Source: Acinetobacter sp. (GTDB lineage Bacteria; Pseudomonadota; Gammaproteobacteria; Pseudomonadales; Moraxellaceae). From it: a DNA stretch of 10,072 bases. Both the position numbers and the translations under genes were made by a program. The notes under the pieces were generated by a model. The model was not told the origin of the DNA and did not search any database. It saw only the letters and a program-made list of their open reading frames with translations. Positions 1-8,281 of this stretch are shown here, one piece after another. The stretch is from positions 1-10,072 of the forward strand of contig JASLIY010000304.1 of NCBI GenBank assembly GCA_030152675.1, in the 5' to 3' direction. How positions within the stretch are numbered: position 1 is the first letter of the stretch; each line of letters starts with the position of its first letter.

Positions 1-1745
1 GTTTAAAAGAAGCCATGCAGGAAAATATGGTATGTCCTTTTCATTATTTTGGTATCGCTGATTTCAGTGTCAATGGAGAGCTGATTGATGATAAAACCAA
101 TTTTAAATATCTAACCAGTGCAGAGCGTGTACGGCAGATAAAAGAGAAATCAGAGTTTTTTTCTACGGATAGCGGTGAATTAAGGGCCTTAGTTTTTTGT
201 TCACGAGTCGACGAAGCCATCGAACTCGCAAAAAAAATGAATGCACTCGGTGTACGTAGCGCATCTTTAACCGGTAAAGATTCAGAAGAGAATCGCCTCG
301 CCTGTATTCGCTCGATCAACTCTGATGATGTTGATCGCTTGGAAATGATTTTTACTGTTGATATTTTAAATGAAGGTATTGATATCCCGAGAATCAATCA
401 AATCATTATGATCCGAGCCACTGAATCTGCGATTATCTTTATTCAACAGCTTGGACGTGGGCTGAGAAAGCATGAAACGAAAGAGTTCCTTACTGTTATT
501 GACTTCATTGGAAACTATGAAAAGAACTTTTTAATTCCCATGGCCTTGTATGCGGACAGATCATTTAATAAAGACACCCTCAGAAGACTTCTTTCACAAG
601 GTGGTTCAATATTACCCGGTGCATCATCAATTCATTTTGATCAAATATCGAAAGAAAAGATTTTTGAATCCATTAATAATGAGAACTTTCAACTTAAAAA
701 ACATCTCACCCAAGACTATAAGACACTGAGAAATCGCTTAGGGCGTGCACCGATGATGGCTGACTTTATTGAAGCAAATTATCGAGATCCTTTTAACTAT
801 GTGGCGCATTCAAAATCTTTTTATTCTTTTATCAAAGATATTGAAGACTTTCCAATACCATTGAATCAGACTCAACAGTCTGTTTTAGAATTTTTAAGTA
901 TCGAAATTAATAATGCAAAAAGACCACATGAAAGTCTATTGTTGCAGATGATGCTTGAATCAGAACATGCTGAAGTGAGCATTAAGCAATGGTCAACGTT
1001 ATTAGAAAGTACATACAAACAAAAAGTCAGCACGGATATTATTCACTCAGTGTGCAACAATCTGAATATGATATTCAATCCAAGCTTTTATTTTAAAAAA
1101 AATGGCACTATTGACCTGATTCATTGCAATGAAGATCACTTTATTGCGAGTCAAGCTTTTGCTGAAATGATCAAAGTATCTTTGTTTAAGCTGTATCTCG
1201 CGGATAGTATCCAATATGCATTAAACGTTTTTGAAAACTTAATGGATAATTCAGTTCAAAAAAATGGCTTCGTTTATTATGCAAAATACAGTCGTAAAGA
1301 TGTTTTTCGCATCCTCAACTGGGAAAAAAATCAAAATCCTCAAAATGTTGGCGGATATATGATGAGTAAGGACAAATCGAACTGTCCAATCTTTGTGACC
1401 TATCATAAAGCCGATGACATTTCTGAAAGCACAAAGTATGAAGATCGATTTTTAGATGACACGCATTTTGAGTGGATGTCTAAATCCAAAAGAACGCTCA
1501 ATAGTCCTGATGTCAAATCAATCCTACAGGCAAAGGAAAATAATACCCTACTCCCTTTATTTGTGAAAAAAGATGATGACGAAGGCCATGAGTTCTATTT
1601 TTTAGGATTTCTTGAGTATCTTGAAAATACAGCCATCGATGCAAAAATTCAGACTGAAACTGCAGAAGTCTCTGTGGTCAAAATGCAGTTTAAATTAGAT
1701 CGAACAGTTGATACGCATTTATATCAGTACTTAGTTGCTCAGTAG
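1..1745 (+). CDS. DEAD/DEAH-type superfamily 2 helicase with DUF3427-like C-terminus, 3' part only
   Basis: This is the C-terminal part of an ATP-dependent superfamily 2 helicase. The frame is open to the left edge (codons TTA AAA GAA GCC precede the ATG at 15), so that ATG is internal and the DEAD/ATPase half is outside the window. Numbering from that Met, I see motif IV (RALVFCSR, about 57-64), motif V (TVDILNEGIDIP, 114-125) and motif VI (QQLGRGLRK, 144-152). The C-terminal region has YSRKDV (425-430), YEDRF (475-479), FEWMS (485-489) and LPLFVKK (from 513), a pattern I associate with DUF3427. Family members often carry an N-terminal phospholipase-D-like nuclease domain, which cannot be checked here. 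The gene ends in TAG. It is AT-richer than the ABC operon, which hints at separate ancestry. A role in DNA restriction or phage defence is inference; the helicase call is firm. Confidence 0.88.
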   Translation, partial: LKEAMQENMVCPFHYFGIADFSVNGELIDDKTNFKYLTSAERVRQIKEKSEFFSTDSGELRALVFCSRVDEAIELAKKMNALGVRSASLTGKDSEENRLACIRSINSDDVDRLEMIFTVDILNEGIDIPRINQIIMIRATESAIIFIQQLGRGLRKHETKEFLTVIDFIGNYEKNFLIPMALYADRSFNKDTLRRLLSQGGSILPGASSIHFDQISKEKIFESINNENFQLKKHLTQDYKTLRNRLGRAPMMADFIEANYRDPFNYVAHSKSFYSFIKDIEDFPIPLNQTQQSVLEFLSIEINNAKRPHESLLLQMMLESEHAEVSIKQWSTLLESTYKQKVSTDIIHSVCNNLNMIFNPSFYFKKNGTIDLIHCNEDHFIASQAFAEMIKVSLFKLYLADSIQYALNVFENLMDNSVQKNGFVYYAKYSRKDVFRILNWEKNQNPQNVGGYMMSKDKSNCPIFVTYHKADDISESTKYEDRFLDDTHFEWMSKSKRTLNSPDVKSILQAKENNTLLPLFVKKDDDEGHEFYFLGFLEYLENTAIDAKIQTETAEVSVVKMQFKLDRTVDTHLYQYLVAQ

Positions 1746-1779
1746 AATACTCGCCAAAATATCCGCATCAAGACAGATT

Positions 1780-1815
1780 AAAAAAGCGCATCGATCAACA
1801 CATCTTGATCGATGC
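1780..1815 (-). terminator. Intrinsic terminator-like hairpin, minus-strand orientation
   Basis: GCATCGATCAA (1788-1798) and TTGATCGATGC (1805-1815) form a perfect 11-bp stem with a 6-nt loop. Read on the minus strand, the stem is followed after GC by six T (A-run at 1780-1785 on the plus strand), the classic intrinsic terminator layout. On the plus strand the downstream sequence is only mildly T-rich, so it would be a poor terminator for the helicase gene. No minus-strand gene that would need it is evident. Confidence 0.5.
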
Positions 1816-2243
1816 ACTTATATATCACTGAGCATTTTTTAATGCGCAGGTCACTACCTCAAAAAACAATGACTCAGCATTAATAACCTGGTTATTTCTA
1901 TCTTAAATAACACCACTTCTTCTGCTCCTCCTTTTCCTTGCCATGTCTGTTCTTTTCTAAACTGATGTGTCGTGGTCAACTAAAAGTGCACACAGTTTTT
2001 TAAATCCTTTCTACCTCACCGCTATGATCAAAACACTTCACTCCGACATGCTTCACACTGCTTAATGTGATTCACCCTATATTTTTTACATGAATTGGCA
2101 TGTTATTCGCTTTTAAGCAAGGCCTCAGACCCGTGCATCGCACGCTGTATCGAATCAGTTACACCCCGTAGCTCGTGAAAAAAGCCCGATCGCTGTAATT
2201 GAAACTGGTCACACAGCATGCCTCAGATTTCGGCAACTTACAT

Positions 2244-2274
2244 CGCTTCGTGCAAATTCGACTTGCACGAAGCG
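2244..2274. repeat. Perfect 12-bp inverted repeat upstream of ABC operon
   Basis: CGCTTCGTGCAA (2244-2255) and TTGCACGAAGCG (2263-2274) are perfect inverted copies separated by 7 nt. The repeat ends 43 nt before the ATG of the binding-protein gene. It could be a strong hairpin in the operon's 5' untranslated region or a two-fold operator for a dimeric regulator. It lacks a following T-run, so it is not an ordinary intrinsic terminator. The repeat is certain; the regulatory role is inference. Confidence 0.6.
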
Positions 2275-2317
2275 TTGAACGAGATGGATTGCCCCCAAAG
2301 CGGAGACTCAACTTACG

Positions 2318-4156
2318 ATGCATACGCTTTTGCTTAGATATAAATTATCGAATATAAAACAATTATTTATCGACTATAAAATCCAGATTTTAAGCACCCT
2401 ATGTCGCATATTACTGCTGAGTATGCTGTTGAATATTGGTCTAAGCATAGCGGCCAATCCCAACAAAGTACTGCATGTCTCTCTTCCTGCCGCTGAAACG
2501 GGCTTTGATCCCATTGCCACCAGCGACCTCTATTCGAGCATCATTCAAAGCTCATTTTTTGAAAGTTTATACAGTTATGATTATTTGGCCCAACCCGCCA
2601 AGTTGGTTGCACTCACAGCCAGCGCCTTGCCCGAAGTCAGTGCCGATGGTTTGACTTATACCATTCGTATTCAAAAAGGGATTTATTTTAATGATGACCC
2701 TGTGTTTAAGGGTAAAAAACGAGAACTCACCGCGGCAGATTATGCCTACTCACTAAAACGTATACTTGATCCTCAGCTGCACTCACGCAGTACTTGGTTG
2801 TTAGAGAACAAGTTTAAAGGCATGGATCGGCTAGTTGAAGCAGCCAAGACATCAGGACGCTTTGACTATGATGCGCCGGTTGAAGGCATACAAACACCAG
2901 ATCGCTACACCTTGGTGCTACGCCTCAATCAACCGGACTTCAATCTTCCGATGGTACTGGCGCACACGCCAACCTCAGCAGTCGCGCGAGAAGTAATTGA
3001 AAAATACAAAGATAACCGCGGCTATGTCATGGGGCATCCGATTGGAACTGGTGCGTATCGCCTAACAAAATGGATGCCTGGATCACGTATCGTCCTCACC
3101 GCCAATTCAGACTATCGTGGTTATATTTGGGACTTTAAAGCAGGGGCAAATCCACAAGATCAAAAAATTGTGGCGCAGATGCAAGGCAAAAAAATGCCGC
3201 AAATCGGTGTGGTCGAGATCCAAATCATTGAAGAATACCAATCCGAATGGCTGGCCTTTAAACAACAGCAGATTGATTGGGTTGAGCTCCAAGGTGATTT
3301 ATACAGCAGCATTATTCAACATGGTCGACTTGTCCCCGAAGTCGCCAAAACAGGCGCCTATCTCTCCTTCAATCTTGATCCAGATATCACCTACATCTTT
3401 TGGAATGGCGAAGATCCCGTGGTGGGTGGCAACAGTAAAGAAAATATTGCATTGCGCCGTGCAATCGGCATGGCATTTTCAAAACAAAGTTATATTGATT
3501 TGATTTTAAATGGCAATGCCGCGCCAGCCACATTCACTGCTCCTGCTGCGGTGGTCGGCTTTGACCCCAAGTTTCAAAGCAGTATTCCTTATTCCATTCA
3601 AGCTGCCAACCTATTGCTTGACCGCTATGGCTATCAACGAGATAGCGAGGGTTATCGACGCCGTCCCAATGGTCAGCCCTTGGAAATTGAATATGGCATG
3701 CCCACCAGAAGCATTGATCTCAAAACCGCCGAAATGTGGAAACGTAATTTCGATAAAATTGGCATTCGTTTCAAAACCAGATCGATGCAATTTCCCGATT
3801 ATTTGAAAGCGCAGAAACAGTGCGATATACAAATGGGAATGCAACGTTGGATTGCAGACTATCCCGATGCAGACAACTTCTTTCAGTTATTTTACAGCCG
3901 CAATATTCACTCTTCCAATATGGGCTGTAGCACCGTGCCAGGCTATGACGCTTTATATGAACGTTCTCAACGCCTGCCTGCTGGCGCTGAACGCGATGCC
4001 CTCTACCAAAAAATGGCACGCCTGCTAGACGTCTATATGCCCGTCATGGCTGTGGCTTCACGCTATAACAACACTGTGGTGCAGCCTTATGTACTGGGCT
4101 ATAAAACCCATCCAATTTTAAAAACCCCTTGGCTCTATGTCGACTTAGAAAAATAA
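2318..4156 (+). CDS. Periplasmic peptide-type ABC transporter substrate-binding protein (SBP_bac_5 family)
   Basis: This 612-residue solute-binding protein of the oligopeptide/dipeptide/nickel class should capture its ligand in the periplasm and deliver it to the two downstream permeases. A hydrophobic segment at about residues 28-44 followed by SIAANP looks like a Sec signal peptide cleaved near A46. The Cys at 29 does not sit in a lipobox, so a soluble periplasmic protein is expected. Family hallmarks are an early FDP region, a YTIRIQKGIYFNDD stretch, an AADYAYSLKRILDP helix and HPIGTGAYRL (240-249), typical of SBP_bac_5. The start has GGAG at 2302-2305 with a rather long 12-nt spacing, and the pre-signal region is unusually long (about 23 residues). 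No in-frame ATG would shorten it and still keep a full signal peptide. It is the first gene of a four-gene operon, 22 bp before the next. The ligand cannot be read from the sequence; a peptide is the family default. Confidence 0.93.
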   Translation: MHTLLLRYKLSNIKQLFIDYKIQILSTLCRILLLSMLLNIGLSIAANPNKVLHVSLPAAETGFDPIATSDLYSSIIQSSFFESLYSYDYLAQPAKLVALTASALPEVSADGLTYTIRIQKGIYFNDDPVFKGKKRELTAADYAYSLKRILDPQLHSRSTWLLENKFKGMDRLVEAAKTSGRFDYDAPVEGIQTPDRYTLVLRLNQPDFNLPMVLAHTPTSAVAREVIEKYKDNRGYVMGHPIGTGAYRLTKWMPGSRIVLTANSDYRGYIWDFKAGANPQDQKIVAQMQGKKMPQIGVVEIQIIEEYQSEWLAFKQQQIDWVELQGDLYSSIIQHGRLVPEVAKTGAYLSFNLDPDITYIFWNGEDPVVGGNSKENIALRRAIGMAFSKQSYIDLILNGNAAPATFTAPAAVVGFDPKFQSSIPYSIQAANLLLDRYGYQRDSEGYRRRPNGQPLEIEYGMPTRSIDLKTAEMWKRNFDKIGIRFKTRSMQFPDYLKAQKQCDIQMGMQRWIADYPDADNFFQLFYSRNIHSSNMGCSTVPGYDALYERSQRLPAGAERDALYQKMARLLDVYMPVMAVASRYNNTVVQPYVLGYKTHPILKTPWLYVDLEK

Positions 4157-4178
4157 TGCAGACTGCGGAGGTTCTATT

Positions 4179-5117
4179 ATGCTGAGCTATACCCTGCGAC
4201 GACTTTGGCAAATGATCCCGACCTTAGTTGGGGTGATCATCTTGGTATTTTTTATCTTTAATTGGGTCGGCGGAGATCCGGCCTATCTATTGGCGGGCAA
4301 GATGTCTAGCCCAGAACAGATTCAAGCCATTCGCCAACAACTCGGCGTTGACCAACCCTATTATGTGCAACTGTGGATCTTCATCAAACAAGTGCTGACT
4401 TTCGATTATGGCCTGAGTTGGAGTACCGGTGAAAACGTCAATCAAGTCATGCTCACTCGAATCGGTCCAAGCCTGACCTTGTTGATTCCCTTAATCATTT
4501 TACAAAACCTGATCTCAATAACACTGGCACTTTGGATCGGTTTAGTGCGTGGCACATGGATCGATCAGTCTTTGATGGCACTGTGTACCATTGCCATGTC
4601 GATCAGCATCTTGGTCTATATCATCGTCTTTCAATATCTACTCGCCTACCAACTGAACTGGTTTCCAGTACAAGGTTGGAGCAGTGATCTGTTTAAAAAC
4701 CTGACCCATTATGCCCTGCTGCCGGTGCTCATCATGTTGGTGGTCAGCATTGCACCGACTTTGAGGTTGTATCGTAGTTTTGTACTGGATGAAATCAATC
4801 AAGACTATGTGCGGACTGCGCGTGCCAAAGGTGTGAGTGAAACACGTATTTTATCGGTGCATGTCCTGCGTAATGCTGCGATCCCGATCGTCACAGACAT
4901 CATGGCCAGCCTACCGGCCTTGTTGATTGGTGCATTTTTGATTGAGCGCTTTTTTGGCATTCCCGGGATTGGACGCGAAGTGATCTTGGCTGTAGAACGC
5001 AGTGACTTCCCAGTGATCAAAGCCATCACCATTTATATCGCAGTGCTCACCATGCTGTTTAACGTGTTGGCTGATCTGATCTATAAAGCCATCGATCCTC
5101 GACTCGAATTTAAGTAG
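4179..5117 (+). CDS. ABC transporter inner-membrane permease, DppB/YejB type
   Basis: This 312-residue protein is one half of the inner-membrane channel of the peptide-type importer. I see about six hydrophobic segments, roughly at 9-30, 98-120, 135-157, 175-195, 235-260 and 278-305. The cytoplasmic EAA-type loop that docks on the ATPase is YVRTARAKGVSETRIL (from residue 210). A GIPGIGREV motif follows, and the C-terminal DPRLEFK is typical of DppB-like permeases (BPD_transp_1 family). The N-terminal segment starting LSYTLRRLWQMIPTLVGV is also characteristic. A good ribosome binding site (GCGGAG, 4165-4170) lies 8 nt before the ATG. The gene follows the binding protein by 22 bp and precedes the second permease by 7 bp, so co-transcription is likely. 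Length is normal for the family and nothing is missing. Confidence 0.95.
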   Translation: MLSYTLRRLWQMIPTLVGVIILVFFIFNWVGGDPAYLLAGKMSSPEQIQAIRQQLGVDQPYYVQLWIFIKQVLTFDYGLSWSTGENVNQVMLTRIGPSLTLLIPLIILQNLISITLALWIGLVRGTWIDQSLMALCTIAMSISILVYIIVFQYLLAYQLNWFPVQGWSSDLFKNLTHYALLPVLIMLVVSIAPTLRLYRSFVLDEINQDYVRTARAKGVSETRILSVHVLRNAAIPIVTDIMASLPALLIGAFLIERFFGIPGIGREVILAVERSDFPVIKAITIYIAVLTMLFNVLADLIYKAIDPRLEFK

Positions 5118-5124
5118 GTGAGCT

Positions 5125-6207
5125 ATGCACAATACAACGCTTGATCAACAACAGCATGCCTCGACCCAGCAAGGTTCGTCTAATCTATGGGTATTGGCAT
5201 GGCAACGTTTAAGGCGCAACCGAGTCGGCATGCTCTCTCTCATCGTGGTCTGTGCCTTTATGTTGATGCTGGTCTTGTCCTATAGCGGCCTGATCGCTAA
5301 AAATTGGAACCAGGAAGTTGCTGTCAGTTATGCGCCGCCCAGCTTTATGCTCAGCGAGCGCAGTAAGCACAGCGCCGCGTCTAACAACAAGGCATCCAAC
5401 AACGCAGATCAATCTCTGGCCAGCACGGCAGATGTCGCCAGCTACGGCATCAACGATCCACTCGCTGCCGACATGCAAGACATTCGAGAACAATTGGCCC
5501 ATCAGCTGGACCCGCAAAGCCAATTAAAAACCAGCCTGATTTTTGGTGCCGATCGATGGGGCCAAGATGTCCTCGCCAAAACCATCAAAGGCGCTGAAAC
5601 TTCGATCTTGGTCGGCCTCATTGCTGCCTTTGTCGCGGTGCTGATCGGGACTGTGCTCGGTGCACTCGCAGGTTATTTTGGCGGTTGGTTCGACGATGTG
5701 ATGAACTGGTTTTACAATATATTTACCGCAATTCCCTATATGCTGTTGATCTTGGCAGTGGCCGCGGTATTACAACAAAAAGGCATGCTGTCAATTATTT
5801 TAATCTTAGCGCTCACTGGCTGGACTGGTACCTTTCGCTTGGTGCGTGCCGAATATATGAAACATGTACAACGTGAATATGTATTGGCGGCGCAAGCCAT
5901 TGGCGTGAGTCATTTTCATCGCATGTTCAGCCACATCTTTCCCAATATCAGTCACGTGTCTTTGGTACAAATCTCGATCTTGGTGGTGTCCTTTATCAAA
6001 CTCGAAGTGATCTTGAGCTTCTTAGGCTTCGGCGTACCCGTTGGAACCGTATCCTGGGGCAGCATGCTCAATGAAGCGCAAAATGAATTTATCTTGGGCA
6101 AATGGTGGCAGCTGCTCGCGGCAACAATCGCGATGGCCATCTTGGTCACCGCATTTTCTTTATTTACCGATGCGTTACGTGACGCACTCGATCCAAAAAT
6201 AAAATAA
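5125..6207 (+). CDS. ABC transporter inner-membrane permease, DppC/YejE type, with enlarged periplasmic insert
   Basis: This 360-residue protein is the second half of the importer channel. It has an N-terminal cytoplasmic tail with WQRLRRNRVGMLSL, a first membrane segment at about 34-55, then a long non-membrane stretch up to FGADRWGQDVLAK (140-152), the conserved DppC-type motif. Membrane segments of the BPD_transp_1 domain follow, including the EAA loop EYVLAAQAIGVSHFHRMFSH (from 251), and the protein ends in DPKIK. The stretch between the first segment and the 140 motif is longer than the DppC norm as I recall it and contains a Ser/Asn/Ala-rich patch (about 70-110). YejE-type permeases also tend to be longer. 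AGGTGAG directly before the ATG is the likely ribosome binding site and overlaps the stop of the previous gene. The 7-bp gap suggests translational coupling. Confidence 0.94.
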   Translation: MHNTTLDQQQHASTQQGSSNLWVLAWQRLRRNRVGMLSLIVVCAFMLMLVLSYSGLIAKNWNQEVAVSYAPPSFMLSERSKHSAASNNKASNNADQSLASTADVASYGINDPLAADMQDIREQLAHQLDPQSQLKTSLIFGADRWGQDVLAKTIKGAETSILVGLIAAFVAVLIGTVLGALAGYFGGWFDDVMNWFYNIFTAIPYMLLILAVAAVLQQKGMLSIILILALTGWTGTFRLVRAEYMKHVQREYVLAAQAIGVSHFHRMFSHIFPNISHVSLVQISILVVSFIKLEVILSFLGFGVPVGTVSWGSMLNEAQNEFILGKWWQLLAATIAMAILVTAFSLFTDALRDALDPKIK

Positions 6208-6220
6208 ATGGAGTCATCAC

Positions 6221-7921
6221 ATGCACAGTTTATTGTCGGTCAAAAACTTATCTATCGCTTTTCAGTCTGATCAGCAACAGGATGTTGAGGTGATCAAAAA
6301 CATTTCCTTTACGATCGAGAAAAATCAAACCGTGGCCTTGGTCGGGGAATCGGGCAGCGGCAAATCGGTGACCTCACTGGCAATTATGGGGCTACTGCCA
6401 GCGCAGCACAGTCATATCAGTACTGACAGTCAAATCCTATTTGAAGGGCAAAATCTACTTCAACTCACGCCACGTCAGATGCGTCAACATTGTGGCAACG
6501 AGATCGCCATGATCTTTCAAGAGCCGATGTCTTCACTCAATCCCGTGTTTAGCATCGGCAGTCAAATCGCGGAGATGTTCAAACTACATACAGATCTGAG
6601 CAATCAACAGATCAAACAACGCGTGTTGGAACTGCTGCATGAGGTCGGCTTACCTGAACCCGCGCGCCAATATAGCGCCTATCCGAGTCAGCTTTCTGGG
6701 GGGCAGCAGCAACGGGTCATGATCGCGATGGCGATCGCATGCCAACCCAAACTCCTGATCGCCGATGAACCCACCACGGCATTGGATGTCACCATTCAAA
6801 AACAAATTATCGAACTGCTCAAAGCACTGTGTCAGCAACGGCAAATGTCAATGTTGTTTATTACCCATGACTTGGCATTGGTTGGTGAGATCGCAGATCA
6901 GGTGATCGTCATGCGACATGGACAAATCCGCGAATCGGGTACGACTGCACAGGTGCTACAGCAGCCGCAAGATGTATACACCCAAGCCTTGCTGTCTTGC
7001 CGTCCACGGCTGGATCAACGTCCTCTGCATCTGCCAGTCACGGCGGACTTTATTGATCAAGATGGGCAAGCAATTGACGCTCGCCTAGACCCTTCAATCG
7101 CTCAAGCGCAGCGCAAACGTGGTCTCAAGGGCGATGAGGAAATTATCCTAGAAGTCAAACATCTCAAAAAAAGTTTTTACTCCGCCAAGGGCTGGTTTAA
7201 AAAACATCGTGTGGATGCAGTGAAAGACGCGTCATTTCGCTTGGCCAAAGGCAAAACGCTCGGCTTGGTCGGAGAATCAGGGTCTGGCAAATCGACGATT
7301 GCTTTGTTATTGATGCGCCTGCATCAAGCCACAGCCGGTGAAGTGTTGATCGAGGGACAAGACATTTTAAAAATGTCAGCTCAGCAGTTTGCGAACTACC
7401 AAACCAAAATCCAAATCATTTTTCAAAATCCTTATGCTTCACTCAACCCGCGCTTTAGCATTGCGCAGATCTTGATGGAGCCGATGCGGATTCATGGGAT
7501 GGGGGTCGACGATGCGCAGCGTAAAAAAATAGCGCTCGACTTACTCGATCGGGTCAGCCTCCCCGCCTCGGCCTTTGAACGTTATCCGCATGAATTTTCA
7601 GGTGGACAACGTCAGCGCATCGCCATCGCGCGCTGCTTGAGCTTGCAACCTGAGATCCTGATTTGTGATGAATCGGTGTCTGCGCTGGATGTCTCCGTAC
7701 AAGCCCAAGTGCTGAACCTATTACAAGAATTACAAGACGAGCTACAGTTGAGTTATCTATTTATTTCGCATGATCTAGCGGTGGTGAAATACATCTCGGA
7801 TCAGGTCATGGTGATGCATCATGGCGATATCGTGGAAATCGCCAATTCGGATCAACTCTACCAACAGCCACAACATGCTTATACCGCCAAGCTGCTCAGC
7901 GCGATCCCTCAAGGGCTGTGA
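6221..7921 (+). CDS. Fused double ATP-binding subunit of peptide-type ABC importer (YejF/GsiA-like)
   Basis: This 566-residue cytoplasmic protein carries both ATPase domains of the importer in one chain, a DppD-like half and a DppF-like half. Domain 1 has Walker A GESGSGKS (42-49), a Q-loop [10 protein letters not shown], the signature LSGGQQQR (158-165), Walker B LLIADEP (to 184) and the H-loop THD. Domain 2 has Walker A GESGSGKS (351-358), a Q-loop [11 protein letters not shown], the signature FSGGQRQR (459-466), Walker B ILICDES (479-485) and SHD. Both sites look catalytically complete. The linker at about 260-305 contains the oligopeptide/dipeptide-type C-terminal region of half one. GGAG at 6210-6213 lies 7 nt before the ATG, and the gene starts 13 bp after the permease stop. 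It is the last gene of the operon; no clear intrinsic terminator follows. Fused ATPases of this kind occur in YejF and GsiA; this order matches yejABEF better. Confidence 0.95.
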   Translation: MHSLLSVKNLSIAFQSDQQQDVEVIKNISFTIEKNQTVALVGESGSGKSVTSLAIMGLLPAQHSHISTDSQILFEGQNLLQLTPRQMRQHCGNEIAMIFQEPMSSLNPVFSIGSQIAEMFKLHTDLSNQQIKQRVLELLHEVGLPEPARQYSAYPSQLSGGQQQRVMIAMAIACQPKLLIADEPTTALDVTIQKQIIELLKALCQQRQMSMLFITHDLALVGEIADQVIVMRHGQIRESGTTAQVLQQPQDVYTQALLSCRPRLDQRPLHLPVTADFIDQDGQAIDARLDPSIAQAQRKRGLKGDEEIILEVKHLKKSFYSAKGWFKKHRVDAVKDASFRLAKGKTLGLVGESGSGKSTIALLLMRLHQATAGEVLIEGQDILKMSAQQFANYQTKIQIIFQNPYASLNPRFSIAQILMEPMRIHGMGVDDAQRKKIALDLLDRVSLPASAFERYPHEFSGGQRQRIAIARCLSLQPEILICDESVSALDVSVQAQVLNLLQELQDELQLSYLFISHDLAVVKYISDQVMVMHHGDIVEIANSDQLYQQPQHAYTAKLLSAIPQGL

Positions 7922-8127
7922 CACGAAAATCACCTTTGACTGTGCAAGGACTTGAGCTTAGATAAAAGCCAAACAAATCGCAGATTATTATATTGATGTG
8001 AAGTAGACTTATTAATAAAAATATTTCGACAATTAAAGCAGGAAGTGCAATTTTAAAATAATCAAAAAAAATATTTAAATGACCTCAATAGAAATTTAAA
8101 TCCTTTTCAAAACTTAGATTTAATACT

Positions 8128-8136
8128 TGGTATAAA
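8128..8136 (+). promoter_or_regulatory. Possible extended -10 promoter (TGGTATAAA)
   Basis: TGG immediately before TATAAA fits the extended -10 pattern TGnTATAAT with one mismatch in the hexamer. The -35 region is weak (TTCAAA about 19 nt upstream). A transcript starting near 8143 would run through both hairpins to the T-run at 8374, giving an RNA of roughly 230 nt. In an AT-rich stretch such matches arise by chance, so confidence is low. Confidence 0.3.
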
Positions 8137-8238
8137 CAAAATACTGATGTTTAAAATAGAGGATCAATGCGGTTCGACTACATTGACAGCATCAAGATCG
8201 CGACCTAAACTCAGCCTACAAGCAAAGCTTTTTTGCAG

Positions 8239-8281
8239 CATCGTGGTTGAGATCCCCTCATAACATGTCTCAATCACGGTG
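8239..8281 (+). repeat. Imperfect 14-bp inverted repeat / hairpin
   Basis: CGTGGTTGAGA (8242-8252) pairs with TCTCAATCACG (8268-8278) with one G-U wobble. Three outer pairs extend it to 8239-8281 (one more G-U), leaving a 15-nt loop. There is no T-run after it, so it is not a simple terminator. It sits about 30 nt upstream of the terminator-type hairpin and may be part of the same RNA or a separate palindrome. Confidence 0.5.

Larger units (their letters stand above)
1746..2317. other. Gene-free gap between helicase and ABC operon
   Basis: No convincing coding region was found on either strand. The gap holds an 11-bp hairpin whose T-run is on the minus strand (1780-1815), a small hairpin at 1832-1845, a 7-1-7 palindrome at 1882-1896, a possible insertion-sequence end remnant (about 1942-1995) and a 12-bp inverted repeat at 2244-2274. 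The promoter of the ABC operon should lie here, but I could not identify a good -35/-10 pair. A TATATT at 2078-2083 lacks a matching -35 and is far from the start codon. Confidence 0.7.

Noticed and set aside
1882..1896. Palindrome AATAACC-T-GGTTATT as an operator or hairpin
   Set aside because: It is short, AT-rich and has a 1-nt spacer; it is plausible by chance and no gene lies close by.
2078..2083. TATATT as -10 box for the ABC operon
   Set aside because: There is no recognisable -35 at 16-18 nt, and it lies about 235 nt upstream of the start codon.
2244..2274. XerC/XerD dif-like recombination site
   Set aside because: The arms do not match the dif or pdif consensus as I know them, and the repeat is a perfect hairpin with a 7-nt spacer.
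3107..4019. Several ORFs of 60-130 codons on both strands inside the binding-protein gene
   Set aside because: They overlap a strongly supported gene, lack family features and ribosome binding sites, and read as frame shadows.
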